Assembly: GCA_030268105.1 (NCBI GenBank) | Contig: BSDZ01000079.1 | Coordinates: forward strand, 6,098,001-6,162,000 | Reading direction: 5' to 3' | Source of the DNA: Volvox africanus | Lineage: Eukaryota > Chlorophyta > Chlorophyceae > Chlamydomonadales > Volvocaceae | DNA: 64,000 bases | Shown here: piece after piece, positions 32,601 through 43,672 of the stretch | Layout: every line of letters starts with the position of its first letter | Numbering within the stretch: position 1 is the first letter of the stretch | Notes under the pieces: model-generated | Database searches by the model: none | What the model was told of the DNA's origin: nothing | What the model saw: only the letters and a program-made list of their open reading frames with translations | Program-made: the position numbers and the translations under genes

Positions 32601-35250
32601 AGGATGACCAACCGGCAGCACCACAACCGACAGGATGACCAACCGGCAGCACCACAACCGACACAAGGACTGACTGACAGAAGCACAACCGACAGCATGA
32701 CCAACTGACAGCACCACAACCGACAGGATGACCAACTGACAGCAGCACAACCGACAGCATGACCAACTGACAGCACCACAACCAGCAGAAAGACTGACCG
32801 ACAGCAATACAAGCGACAGGATGACCAGCTGACAGCACCACAACCGACAGAAGGACTAACAGACAGCACCACAACCGACAGAAGGACTGACTGACAACAC
32901 CACAACCGACAGCATGACCAACTGACAGCACCACAACCGACAGGATGACCAGCTGACAGCACCACAACCGACACAAGGACTGACTGACAGCACCACAACC
33001 GACAGGATGACCAACTGACAGCACCACAACCGACACAAGGTCTGACCGACAGCACCACAACCGACAGAAGGACTGACTGACAGCACCACAACCGACAGAA
33101 GGACAGACTGACAGCACCACAACCAAAAGGATGACCAACCGGCAGCACCACAACCGACAGGATGACCAACCGGCAGCACCACAACCGACAGCATGACCAA
33201 CTGACAGCACCACAACCGACACAAGGACTGACTGACAGCACCACAACCAAAAGGATGACCAACCGGCAGCACCACAACCGACAGGATGACCAACCGGCAG
33301 CACCACAACCGACAGCATGACCAACTGACAGCACCACAACCGACACAAGGACTGACTGACAGCACCACAACCGACAGGATGACAAGCTGACAGCACCACA
33401 ACCGACACAAGGTCTGACTGACAGCACCACAACCGACACAAGGACTGACTGACAGCAGCACAACCGACAGCATGACAACCTGACAGCACCACAACCGACA
33501 CAAGGTCTGACTGACAGCACCACAACCGACACAAGGACTGACTGACAGCAGCACAACCGACAGAAGGACTGACTGACAGCACCACAACCGACAGGAGGAC
33601 TGACCGACAGCACCACAACCAAAAGGATGACCATCCGGCAGCACCACAACCGACAGGATGACCGACTGACAGCACCACAACCAGCAGAAGGACTGACTGA
33701 CAGCAGCACAACCGACAGCATGACCAACTGACAGCACCACAACCGACAGGATGACCAACTGACAGCACCACAACCGACACAAGGTCTGACCGACAGCACC
33801 ACAACCGACAGAAGGACTGACTTACAGCACCACAACCAAAAGGATGACCAACCGGCAGCACCACAACCGACACAAGGTCTGACTGACAGCACCACAACCA
33901 AAAGGATGACCAACCGGCAGCACCACAACCAAAAGGATGACCAACCGGCAGCATCACAACCGACACAAGGACTCACTGACAGCAGCACAACCGACAGCAT
34001 GACCAACTGACAGCACCACAACCAGCAGAAGGACTGACTGACAGCAGCACAACCGACAGCATGACAACCTGACAGCACCATAACCGACACAAGGTCTGAC
34101 TGACAGCACCACAACCGACACAAGGTCTGACCGACAGCACCACAACCGACAGAAGGACTGACTGACAGCACCACAACCAAAAGGATGACCAACCGGCAGC
34201 ACCACAACCAAAAGGACGACCAACCGGCAGCACCACAACCGACAGGATGACCGACTGACAGCACCACAACCAGCAGAAGGACTGACTGACAGCAGCACAA
34301 CCGACAGCATGACCAACTGACAGCACCACAACCAAAAGGATGACCAACTGACAGCACCACAACCAGCAGAAGGACTGACTGACAGCAGCACAACCGACAG
34401 CATGACAACCTGACAGCACCATAACCGACACAAGGTCTGACTGACAGCACCACAGTCGACACAAGGACTGACTGAGAGCAGCACAACCGACAGAAGGACT
34501 GACTGACAGCACCACAACCGACAGGAGGACTGACCGACAGCACCACAACCAAAAGGATGACCAACCGGCAGCACCACAACCGACAGGATGACCGACTGAC
34601 AGCACCACAACCAGCAGAAGGAATGACTGACAGCAGCACAACCGACAGCATGACCAACTGACAGCACCACAACCGACATGATGACCAACTGACAGCACCA
34701 CAACCGACACAAGGTCTGACCGACAGCACCACAACCGACACAAGGTCTGACTGACAGCACCACAACCAAAAGGATGACCAACCGGCAGCACCACAACCGA
34801 CAGGATGACCGACTGACAGCACCACAACCAGCAGAAGGACTGACTGACAGCAGCACAACCGACAGCATGACCAACTGACAGCACCACAACCGACAGGATG
34901 ACCAACTGACAGCACCACAACCGACACAAGGTCTGACCGACAGCACCATAACCGACAGAAGGACTGACTGACAGCACCACAACCAAAAGGATGACCAACC
35001 GGCAGCACCACAACCGACACAAGGTCTGACTGACAGCACCACAACCAAAAGGATGACCAACAGGCAGCACCACAACCGACAGGATGACCAACCGGCAGCA
35101 TCACAACCGACACAAGGACTGACTGACAGCAGCACAACCGACAGCATGACCAACTGACAGCACCACAACCGACAGGATGACCAACTGACAGCACCACAAC
35201 CGACAGCATGACCAACTGACAGCACCACAACCGACACAAGGACTGACTGA
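29547..35250. repeat. Higher-order block, second tandem copy
   Basis: This is the copy of 24,060-29,670 shifted by 177 and then 180 units. It shares rare units such as CACATTCGACAGG, GGACTCACTGAC, GACTGAGAGCAGC and GGAATGACTGAC. Three extra units lie near 32,450. Private changes include GACAGCAATACAAGC near 32,804 and GGACTTACTG at 30,001. The match ends near 35,250, where the AACTGACACAAGG series continues only in this copy. Confidence 0.7.
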
Positions 35251-38200
35251 CAGCACCACAACCGACAGCATGACCAACTGACAGCACCACAACTGACACA
35301 AGGTCTGACCGACAGCACCACAACCGACAGAAGGACTGACTGACAGGACCACAACCGAGACAAGGACTGACTGACAGCAGCACAACCGACAGCATGACCA
35401 ACTGACAGCACCACAACCGACAGCATGACCAACTGACAGCACCACAACCGACAGGATGACCAACTGACAGCACCACAACCGACACAAGGACTGACTGACA
35501 GCACCACAACCGACAGGATGACCAACTGACAGCACCACAACCGACACAAGGTCTGACCGAGAGCACCACAACCGACAGAAGGACTGACTGACAGCACCAC
35601 AACCGACACAACGACTGACTGACAGCACCACAACCGACAGGATGACCAACTGACAGCACCACAACCGACTAAAGGTCTGACCGACAGCACCACAACCGAC
35701 AGAATGACCAACCGGCAGCACCACAACCGACAGCATGACCAACCGGCAGCACCACAACCGACAGCATGACCAACTGACAGCACCACAACCGACAGGATGA
35801 CCAGCTGACAGCACCACAACCGACACAAGGTCTGACTGACAGCACCACAACCGACACAAGGACTGACTGACAGCAGCACAACCGACAGCATGACAGCCTG
35901 ACAGCACCACAACCGACACAAGGTCTGACTGACAGCACCACAACCGACACAAGGACTGACTAACAGCAGCACAACCGACAGAAGGACTGACTGACAGCAC
36001 CACAACCGACAGAAGGACTGACCGACAGCACCACAACCAAAAGGATGACCAACCGGCAGCACCACAACCGACAGGATGACCGACTGACAGCACCACAACC
36101 AGCAGAAGGACTGACTGACAGCACCACAACCGACAGCATGACCAACTGACAGCACCACAACCGACAGGATGACCAACTGACAGCACCACAACCGACACAA
36201 GGACTGACTGACAGCACCACAACCGACAGGATGACCAACTGACAGCACCACAACCGACAGAAGGACAGACTGACAGCACCACAACCAAAAGGATGACCAA
36301 CCGGCAGCACCACAACCGACAGGATGACCAACCGGCAGCACCACAACCGACACAAGGACTGACTGACAGCACCACAACCGACAGGATGACAAGCTAACAG
36401 CACCACAACCGACACAAGGTCTGACTGACAGCACCACAACCGACACAAGGACTGACTGACAGCAGCACAACCGACAGCATGACAACCTGACAGCACCACA
36501 ACCGACACAAGGACTGACTGACAGCACCACAACCGACAGGATGACAAGCTAACAGCACCACAACCGACACAAGGTCTGACTGACAGCACCACAACCGACA
36601 CAAGGACTGACTGGCAGCAGCACAACCGACAGCATGACAACCTGACAGCACCACAACCGACACAAGGTCTGACTGACAGCACCACAACCGACACAAGGAC
36701 TGACTGACAGCAGCACAACCGACAGAAGGACTGACTGACAGCACCACAACCGACAGGAGGACTGACCGACAGCACCACAACCAAAAGGATGACCAACCGG
36801 CAGCACCACAACCGACAGGATGACCGACTGACAGCACCACAACCAGCAGAAGGACTGACTGACAGCAGCACAACCGACAGCATGACCAACTGACAGCACC
36901 ACAACCGACAGGATGACCAACTGACAGCACCACAACCGACACAAGGTCTGACCGACAGCACCACAACCGACAGAAGGACTGACTGACAGCACCACAACCA
37001 AAAGGATGACCAACCGGCAGCACCACAACCAAAAGGATGACCAACCGGCAGCACCACAACCGACAGGATGACCGACTGACAGCACCACAACCAGCAGAAG
37101 GACTGACTGACAGCAGCACAACCGACAGCATGACCAACTGACAGCACCACAACCGACATGATGACCAACTGACAGCACCACAACCGACACAAGGTCTGAC
37201 CGACAGCACCACAACCGACAGAAGGACTGACTGACAGCACCACAACCAAAAGGATGACCAACCGGCAGCACCACAACCGACACAAGGTCTGACTGACAGC
37301 ACCACAACCAAAAGGATGACCAACCGGCAGCACCACAACCAAAAGGATGACCAACCGGCAGCATCACAACCGACACAAGGACTGACTGACAGCAGCACAA
37401 CCGACAGCATGACCAACTGACAGCACCACAACCAGCAGAAGGACTGACTGACAGCAGCACAACCGACAGCATGACAACCTGACAGCACCATAACCGACAC
37501 AAGGTCTGACTGACAGCACCACAACCGACACAAGGACTGACTGACAGCAGCACAACCGACAGAAGGACTGACTGACAGCACCACAACCGACAGGAGGACT
37601 GACCGACAGCACCACAACCAAAAGGATGACCAACCGGCAGCACCACAACCGACAGGATGACCGACTGACAGCACCACAACCAGCAGAAGGACTGACTGAC
37701 AGCAGCACAACCGACAGCATGACCAACTGACAGCACCACAACCGACAGGATGACCAACTGACAGCACCACAACCGACACAAGGTCTGACCGACAGCACCA
37801 CAACCGACAGAAGGACTGACTGACAGCACCACAACCAAAAGGATGACCAACCGGCAGCACCACAACCAAAAGGACGACCAACCGGCAGCACCACAACCAA
37901 AAGGATGACCAACTGACAGCACCACAACCAGCAGAAGGACTGACTGACAGCAGCACAACCGACAGCATGACAACCTGACAGCACCATAACCGACACAAGG
38001 TCTGACCGATAGCACCACAACCGACAGAAGGACTGACTGACAGCACCACAACCAAAAGGATGACCAACCGGCAGCACCACAACCAAAAGGATGACCAACC
38101 GGCAGCACCACAACCGACAGGATGACCGACTGACAGCACCACAACCAGCAGAAGGACTGACTGACAGCAGCACAACCGACAGCATGACCAACTGACAGCA

Positions 38201-40582
38201 CCACAACCGACAGGATGACCAACTGACAGCACCACAACCGACACAAGGTCTGACCAACAGCACCACAACCGACAGAAGGACTGACTGACAGCACCACAAC
38301 CAAAAGGATGACCAACCGGCAGCACCACAACCAAAAGGACGACCAACCGGCAGCACCACAACCGACAGGATGACCGACTGACAGCACCACAACCAGCAGA
38401 AGGACTGACTGACAGCAGCACAACCGACAGCATGACCAACTGACAGCACCACAACCAAAAGGATGACCAACTGACAGCACCACAACCAGCAGAAGGACTG
38501 ACTGACAGCAGCACAACCGACAGCATGACAACCTGACAGCACCATAACCGACACAAGGTCTGACTGACAGCACCACAGTCGACACAAGGACTGACTGACA
38601 GCAGCACAACCGACAGAAGGACTGACTGACAGCACCACAACCGACAGGAGGACTGACCGACAGCACCACAACCAAAAGGATGACCAACCGGCAGCACCAC
38701 AACCGACAGGATGACCGACTGACAGCACCACAACCAGCAGAAGGAATGACTGACAGCAGCACAACCGACAGCATGACCAACTGACAGCACCACAACCGAC
38801 AGGATGACCAACTGACAGCACCACAACCGACACAAGGTCTGACCGACAGCACCACAACCGACAGAAGGACTGACTGACAGCACCACAACCAAAAGGATGA
38901 CCAACCGGCAGCACCACAACCGACAGGATGACCGACTGACAGCACCACAACCAGCAGAAGGACTGACTGACAGCAGCACAACCGACAGCATGACCAACTG
39001 ACAGCACCACAACCGACAGGATGACCAACTGACAGCACCACAACCGACACAAGGTCTGACCGACAGCACCATAACCGACAGAAGGACTGACTGACAGCAC
39101 CACAACCAAAAGGATGACCAACCGGCAGCACCACAACCGACACAAGGTCTGACTGACAGCACCACAACCAAAAGGATGACCAGCCGGCAGCACCACAACC
39201 GCCAGGATGACCAACCGGCAGCATCACAACCGACACAAGGACTGACTGACAGCAGCACAACCGACAGCATGACCAACTGACAGCACCACAACCGACAGGA
39301 TGACCAACTGACAGCACCACAACCGACAGCATGACCAACTGACAGCACCACAACCGACACGAGGACTGACTGACAGCACCACAACCGACAGCATGACCAA
39401 CTGACAGCACCACAACTGACACAAGGTCTGACCGACAGCACCACAACCGACAGAAGGACTGACTGACAGGACCACAACCGACACAAGGACTGACTGACAG
39501 CAGCACAACCGACAGCATGACCAACTGACAGCACCACAACCGACAGCATGACCAACTGACAGCACCACAACCGACAGGATGACCAGCTGACAGCACCACA
39601 ACCGACACAAGGACTGACTGACAGCACCACAACCGACAGGATGACCAACTGACAGCACCACAACCGACACAAGGTCTGACCGAGAGCACCACAACCGACA
39701 GAAGGACTGACTGACAGCACCACAACCGACACAACGACTGACTGACAGCACCACAACCGACAGGATGACCAACTGACAGCACCACAACCGACACAAGGTC
39801 TGCCCGACAGCACCACAACCGACAGAAGGACTGACTGACAGCACCACAACCGACAGAAGGACTGACTGACAGCACCACAACCAAAAGGATGACCAACCGG
39901 CAGCACCACAACCGACAGGATGACCAGCTGACAGCACCACAACCGACACAAGGTCTGACTGACAGCACCACAACCGACACAAGGACTGACTGACAGCAGC
40001 ACAACCGACAGCATGACAACCTGACAGCACCACTACCGACACAAGGTCTGACTGACAGCACCACAACCGACACAAGGTCTGACCGACAGCACCACAACCG
40101 ACAGAAGGACTGACTGACAGCACCACAACCAAAAGGATGACCAACCGGCAGCACCACAACCGACACAAGGTCTGACTGACAGCACCACAACCAAAAGGAT
40201 GACCAACCGGCAGCACCACAACCGACACAAGGACTGACCGACAGCAGCACAACCGACAGCATGACCAACTGACAGCACCACAACCGACAGGATGACCAAC
40301 TGACAGCACCACAACCGACAGCATGACCAACTGACAGCACCACAACCAGCAGAAGGACTGACCGGCAGCACCACAACCGACAGGATGACCAGCTGACAGC
40401 ACCACAACCGACAGAAGGACTGACCGACAGCACCACAACCGACAGAAGGACTAACAGACAGCACCACAACCGACAGCATGACCAACTGACAGCACCACAA
40501 CCGACAGGATGACCAGCTGACAGCACCACAACCGACACAAGGACTGACTGACAGCACCACAACCGACAGGATGACCAGCCGA

Positions 40583-40680
40583 CTGCATCATCGACCGACA
40601 GCACCACAACACCTCAACAACATGACGACAACCACCTCTACCACCACGACCTCGCCCCTACTGCATCTCTCCCCCTCCCC
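40583..40680. other. Array junction and AC-rich transition into linker B
   Basis: The 31-bp array breaks down here as GACCAGCCGACTGCATCATCG, followed by an 18-bp remnant unit and an A/C-rich stretch with CAACA, CCACCTC and ACCACCACGACC runs. The same junction, with only a few changes (CATAATCG instead of CATCATCG, CACAACG instead of CATGACG), ends the short 31-bp arrays at about 47,947, 55,038 and 62,099. It is the direct evidence that the giant array occupies the same position as the short ones. Confidence 0.85.
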
Positions 40681-41070
40681 CCATCCCTTGGTGTACCTAT
40701 GACACTGCGGAATGGGCCATGCGGCCCACATCCCCCCCAAAGAAGACGACAAGAGGTGGTGCTTAGGGCTCATGTTATATAAATCTATACCCGCCGACTA
40801 CCCCTGTTCCGTTCTGCTGTTTCCCCCCTTCTCACCTGGGCATGTGCTGCTGCGTCTCCCCTGTATTCCTACAAACAGCATGGGAAGACAACACGAAGAA
40901 CAAACACACGTTGATATGCTTCCATGCCGAGGCACAAAACATATGTTCATGGTAATGCAATATCCCCAACTAGAACAAGTCACTCCTTCTCCCCCTCCCA
41001 CCACATATCAAGATTCATATCATTCCTGTACCCTAATCTCGAGCCGTCACTACTAAACCAATACCACCAA
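40611..41070. repeat. Linker B, copy 1 (boundary copy)
   Basis: This is a 460-bp low-copy segment between the 31-bp and 16-bp arrays. It holds a C-rich stretch, then CCCTTGGTGTACCTATGACA from 40,684, a TATA-like TATATAAA at 40,776-40,783, and a conserved core from CTCACCTGGGCATG to the GCAATATCC motif. It is homologous to segment E at 43,058. Compared with linkers at 47,974, 55,065 and 62,126 it has a 7-C run instead of 4 near 40,732, CATGGGAAG instead of CAAGGAAAG, and a longer pyrimidine patch near 40,980. It is therefore the most divergent copy. An open frame of 114 codons (40,712-41,056, plus) starts MGHAAHIPP and resembles no known protein. Confidence 0.85.
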
Positions 41071-42408
41071 GACCGACGGGGGCACAGACCGACGGGGGCA
41101 CAGACCGACGGGGGGACAGACCGACGGGGGGACAGACCGACGGGGGCACAGACCGACGGGGGGACAGACCGACGGGGGAACAGACCGACGGGGGAACAGA
41201 CCGACGGGGGAACAGACCGACGGGGGAACAGACCGACGGGGGAACAGACCGACGGGGGAACAGACCGACGGGGGAACAGACCGACGGGGGAATAGACCGA
41301 CGGGGGCACAGACCGACGGGGGGACAGACCGACGGGGGCACAGACCGACGGGGGCACAGACCGACGGGGGCACAGACCGACGGGGGCACAGACCGACGGG
41401 GGCACAGACCGACGGGGGCACAGACCGACGGGGGGACAGACCAACTGGGGGACAGACCAACTGGGGGACAGACCAACTGGGGGACAGACCAACTGGGGGA
41501 CAGACCAACTGGGGGACAGACCAACTGGGGGACAGACCAACTGGGGGACAGACCAACTGGGGGACAGACCAACTGGGGGACAGACCAACTGGGGGACAGA
41601 CCAACTGGGGGACAGACCAACTGGGGGACAGACCAACTGGGGGACAGACCAACTGGGGGACAGACCAACTGGGGGACAGACCAACTGGGGGACAGACCAA
41701 CTGGGGGACAGACCAACTGGGGGACAGACCGACAGAGGGACAGACCGACAGAGGGACAGACCGACAGAGGGACAGACCGACATAGGGACAGACCGACATA
41801 GGGACAGACCAACTGGGGCACAGACCAACTGGGGCACAGACCAACTGGGGCACAGACCAACTGGGGCACAGACCAACTGGGGGACAGACCAACTGGGGGA
41901 CAGACCAACTGGGGGACAGACCAACTGGGGGACAGACCAACTGGGGGACAGACCAACTGGGGGACAGACCAACTGGGGGACAGACCAACTGGGGGACAGA
42001 CCAACTGGGGGACAGACCAACTGGGGGACAGACCGACAGAGGGACAGACCAACTGGGGGACAGACCAACTGGGGGACAGACCAACTGGGGGACAGACCAA
42101 CTGGGGGACAGACCAACTGGGGGACAGACCAACTGGGGGACAGACCGACAGAGGGACAGACCAACTGGGGGACAGACCGACAGAGGGACAGACCAACTGG
42201 GGCACAGACCAACTGGGGGACAGACCAACTGGGGGACAGACCAACTGGGGGACAGACCAACTGGGGGACAGACCAACTGGGGGACAGACCAACTGGGGGA
42301 CAGACCAACTGGGGGACAGACCAACTGGGGGACAGACCAACTGGGGGACAGACCAACTGGGGGACAGACCGACAGAGGGACAGACCGACAGAGGGACAGA
42401 CCGACAGA
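41071..42408. repeat. 16-bp G-rich satellite array, copy 1 (about 84 units)
   Basis: Tandem 16-bp units of the type GACCAACTGGGGGACA, with variants GACCGACGGGGGCACA, GACCGACGGGGGAACA, GACCGACAGAGGGACA and GACCGACATAGGGACA. Variants lie in runs rather than mixed: GACGGGGG types first, then a long AACTGGGGG run, short GACAGAGGG and GACATAGGG runs, AACTGGGGCACA units near 41,811, then AACTGGGGG again. The array is 1,338 bp, longer than its counterparts. Each unit carries a G4-G6 run on the plus strand. The minus strand is open in all frames with a 16-residue period, an artefact of the repeat. Confidence 0.95.
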
Positions 42409-43057
42409 ACTCCCCCCTTCCCTTGCTCGCCTCCCTTCCCCGTCCAACTGCTCGTCTCCCTACCCCTCGTCCCCCTGTTCGTCTCCTTACCCTGTCCCCC
42501 TGTTTGTCTCCCTCCCCCCAAGCCCCTCTCCCTGTTCGTCTCCCTCCCCCCTCCCCCTGTTCGTCTCCTTACCCCGTCAACCTGTTCGTCTCCCTCCCCC
42601 CTCGCCCTGTTCGCCTCTCTCCCCCCTCCCCCTGTTCGCCTCCCTCCCCCCTCCCCCTGTTCGTCTCCCTCCCCCCTCCCCCTGTTCGTCTCCCTCCCCC
42701 CTCCCCCTGATTGTCTCCCTCCCCCCTCCCCCTGTTCGTCTCCCTTCCCCCCTCCCCCTGATTGTCTCCCTCCCCCCTCCCCCTGTTCGACTCCTTACCC
42801 CGTCCCCATGTTCGTCTCTCTCCCCCCTCCCCCTGTTCGTCTCCCTACCCCCTCCCCCTGTTCGTCTCCCTACCCCCTCCCCCTGTTCGTCTCCCTACCC
42901 CCTCCCCTGTTCGTCTCCCTACCCTCTTCCCTGTTCGTCTCCTTACCCCGTCCGCCTGTTCGTTTCCTTACCCTGTCCCCCTGATCGTCTCCCTACCCCC
43001 TATCCCTGATCGTCTCCTTCCCCCCTCCCCCCGTTCATCTCCCTCCCCCCTTCCCTT
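42409..43057. repeat. 25-bp C-rich pyrimidine satellite, copy 1
   Basis: 649 bp of about 26 degenerate 25-bp units built around TGTTCGTCTCCCTCCCCCC, with variants TGATTGTCTCC, TGTTCGACTCC and TTACCCCGTCC. Almost every base outside the G pairs is a pyrimidine, so the complementary strand has G5-G6 runs at close spacing. That gives potential for quadruplexes on the minus strand and for triplexes. Proline/serine-rich open frames across it are artefacts of composition. It begins directly at the end of the 16-bp array. Confidence 0.92.
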
Positions 43058-43530
43058 GGTGGACCTATGACACTGCGGAATGGGCCATGCGGCCCACATC
43101 CCCAAAGAAGACGACAAGAGGTGGTGCTTAGGGCTTCGGTCCACACTCCCCCCAACACCCCACACGACCGTGTGCAAACCCCGCACTACGAGTAGCCCCT
43201 TGACATGCATATGTATTATGTACCTTGAAGTATTCCCGCAGATTACCCCCGTTCCAGTATGTTGTCCCCCCCCCTTTTCCTCACCTGGGCATGTGCTGCT
43301 GCGTCTCCCCTGTGTTCCTACAAACAGCATGGAAAGACAACACGAAGAACAAACACACGTTCATATGTTTACATGCCGGGGCACAAAGCACATCAACACG
43401 GTACGGCAATATCCCTTTCAACTTGAACAAATGACCCCTCCACCACCACACGTGTTTCATATCACTCCTGCAGCCTAATCCCGGTCCCTCACCCCCCCAC
43501 ACACACACAGACCCGTCACCCCTTCGCCCG
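43058..43530. repeat. Segment E, copy 1: diverged direct copy of linker B
   Basis: It begins TGGTGGACCTATGACACTGC and continues with the same 80-odd bases as linker B up to GGTGCTTAGGGCT, with about two mismatches. An unrelated middle part follows (ACTCCCCCCAACACCCC to TATTATGTACC), then homology resumes at CTCACCTGGGCATG and runs through GACAACACGAAGAAC to GCAATATCC. The C/T-rich tail and the CATATCACTCCTGCAGCCTAATC stretch also match B loosely. It lacks the TATA-like element of B. It ends in a C-run and a short CA run. An open frame of 132 codons (43,080-43,478, plus) starts MGHAAHIPKEDDKRW. No known domain is seen. Confidence 0.85.
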
Positions 43531-43672
43531 CCACCACCACCACCACCACAATGACGACCACCACGACCACCACGTCGAAGAAGAAGACACAGGAGACGAA
43601 GACGACCACCACGACCACCACCACCACCACTGCGTCAGCCTCCCTGCGTCAGCCTCCCTGCGTCCATCCTCC
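43531..43672. repeat. CCA/ACC trinucleotide tract plus 14-bp triplicate, copy 1
   Basis: An imperfect CCA/CGACCA tract runs from 43,531 to about 43,631, broken by GTCGAAGAAGAAGACACAGG. It is followed by TGCGTCAGCCTCCC twice in direct tandem (43,631-43,658) and a third partial copy. It would read as Thr-rich or Trp-rich peptides, which is simply the codon effect of CCA repeats. Confidence 0.85.

Larger units (their letters stand above)
1..40610. repeat. Giant 31-bp satellite array, about 1,309 units
   Basis: Head-to-tail 31-bp units begin at base 1 (the array runs off the left edge) and the last complete unit ends at 40,582. A decayed junction and an 18-bp remnant follow, to 40,610. Each unit has a rather constant first part, CAGCACCACAACC, and a variable tail. 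Common tails are GACAGGATGACCAACTGA, GACACAAGGACTGACTGA, GACAGAAGGACTGACTGA, AAAAGGATGACCAACCGG and AGCAGAAGGACTGACTGA. Unit starts checked at 8,588, 20,061, 30,012 and 40,552 stay in 31-bp register, except for one +3 shift near 8,632. The minus strand of the consensus has no stop in any frame, and 31 is not a multiple of 3. That creates spurious open frames of up to 2,946 codons with a 31-residue period. No interruption by unique sequence or a transposon is seen. Confidence 0.97.

Noticed and set aside
1..40582. Many overlapping minus-strand open frames of 200-2,946 codons as real proteins
   Set aside because: All three frames are open at once with the same 31-residue period, which follows directly from a stop-free 31-bp repeat. 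No promoter, start context or known domain is seen.
1..40582. CRISPR array (about 31-bp repeats)
   Set aside because: Units are contiguous with no unique spacers between them, and no cas genes are present; the DNA is eukaryotic in character.
1..40582. Functional centromere satellite
   Set aside because: A higher-order structure exists, but a 31-bp monomer alone does not show centromere function, and telomere-like motifs nearby fit a subtelomeric place equally well. It cannot be decided from the sequence.
41033..42521. Minus-strand proteins with SVCPPVGLSPSW-type repeats across the 16-bp array
   Set aside because: They are the three-frame translation of a 16-bp repeat (16-residue period) and all frames are open together.
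42423..43070. Proline/serine-rich (extensin-like) protein on the plus strand
   Set aside because: A C/T-only repeat gives Pro, Ser and Leu codons in every frame; the 25-residue period equals the 25-bp unit and no frame is favoured.
40611..43530. B and E as long terminal repeats of a retrotransposon
   Set aside because: Between them lie only the 16-bp and 25-bp satellites. There is no gag-pol, primer binding site, TG..CA ends or target-site duplication.
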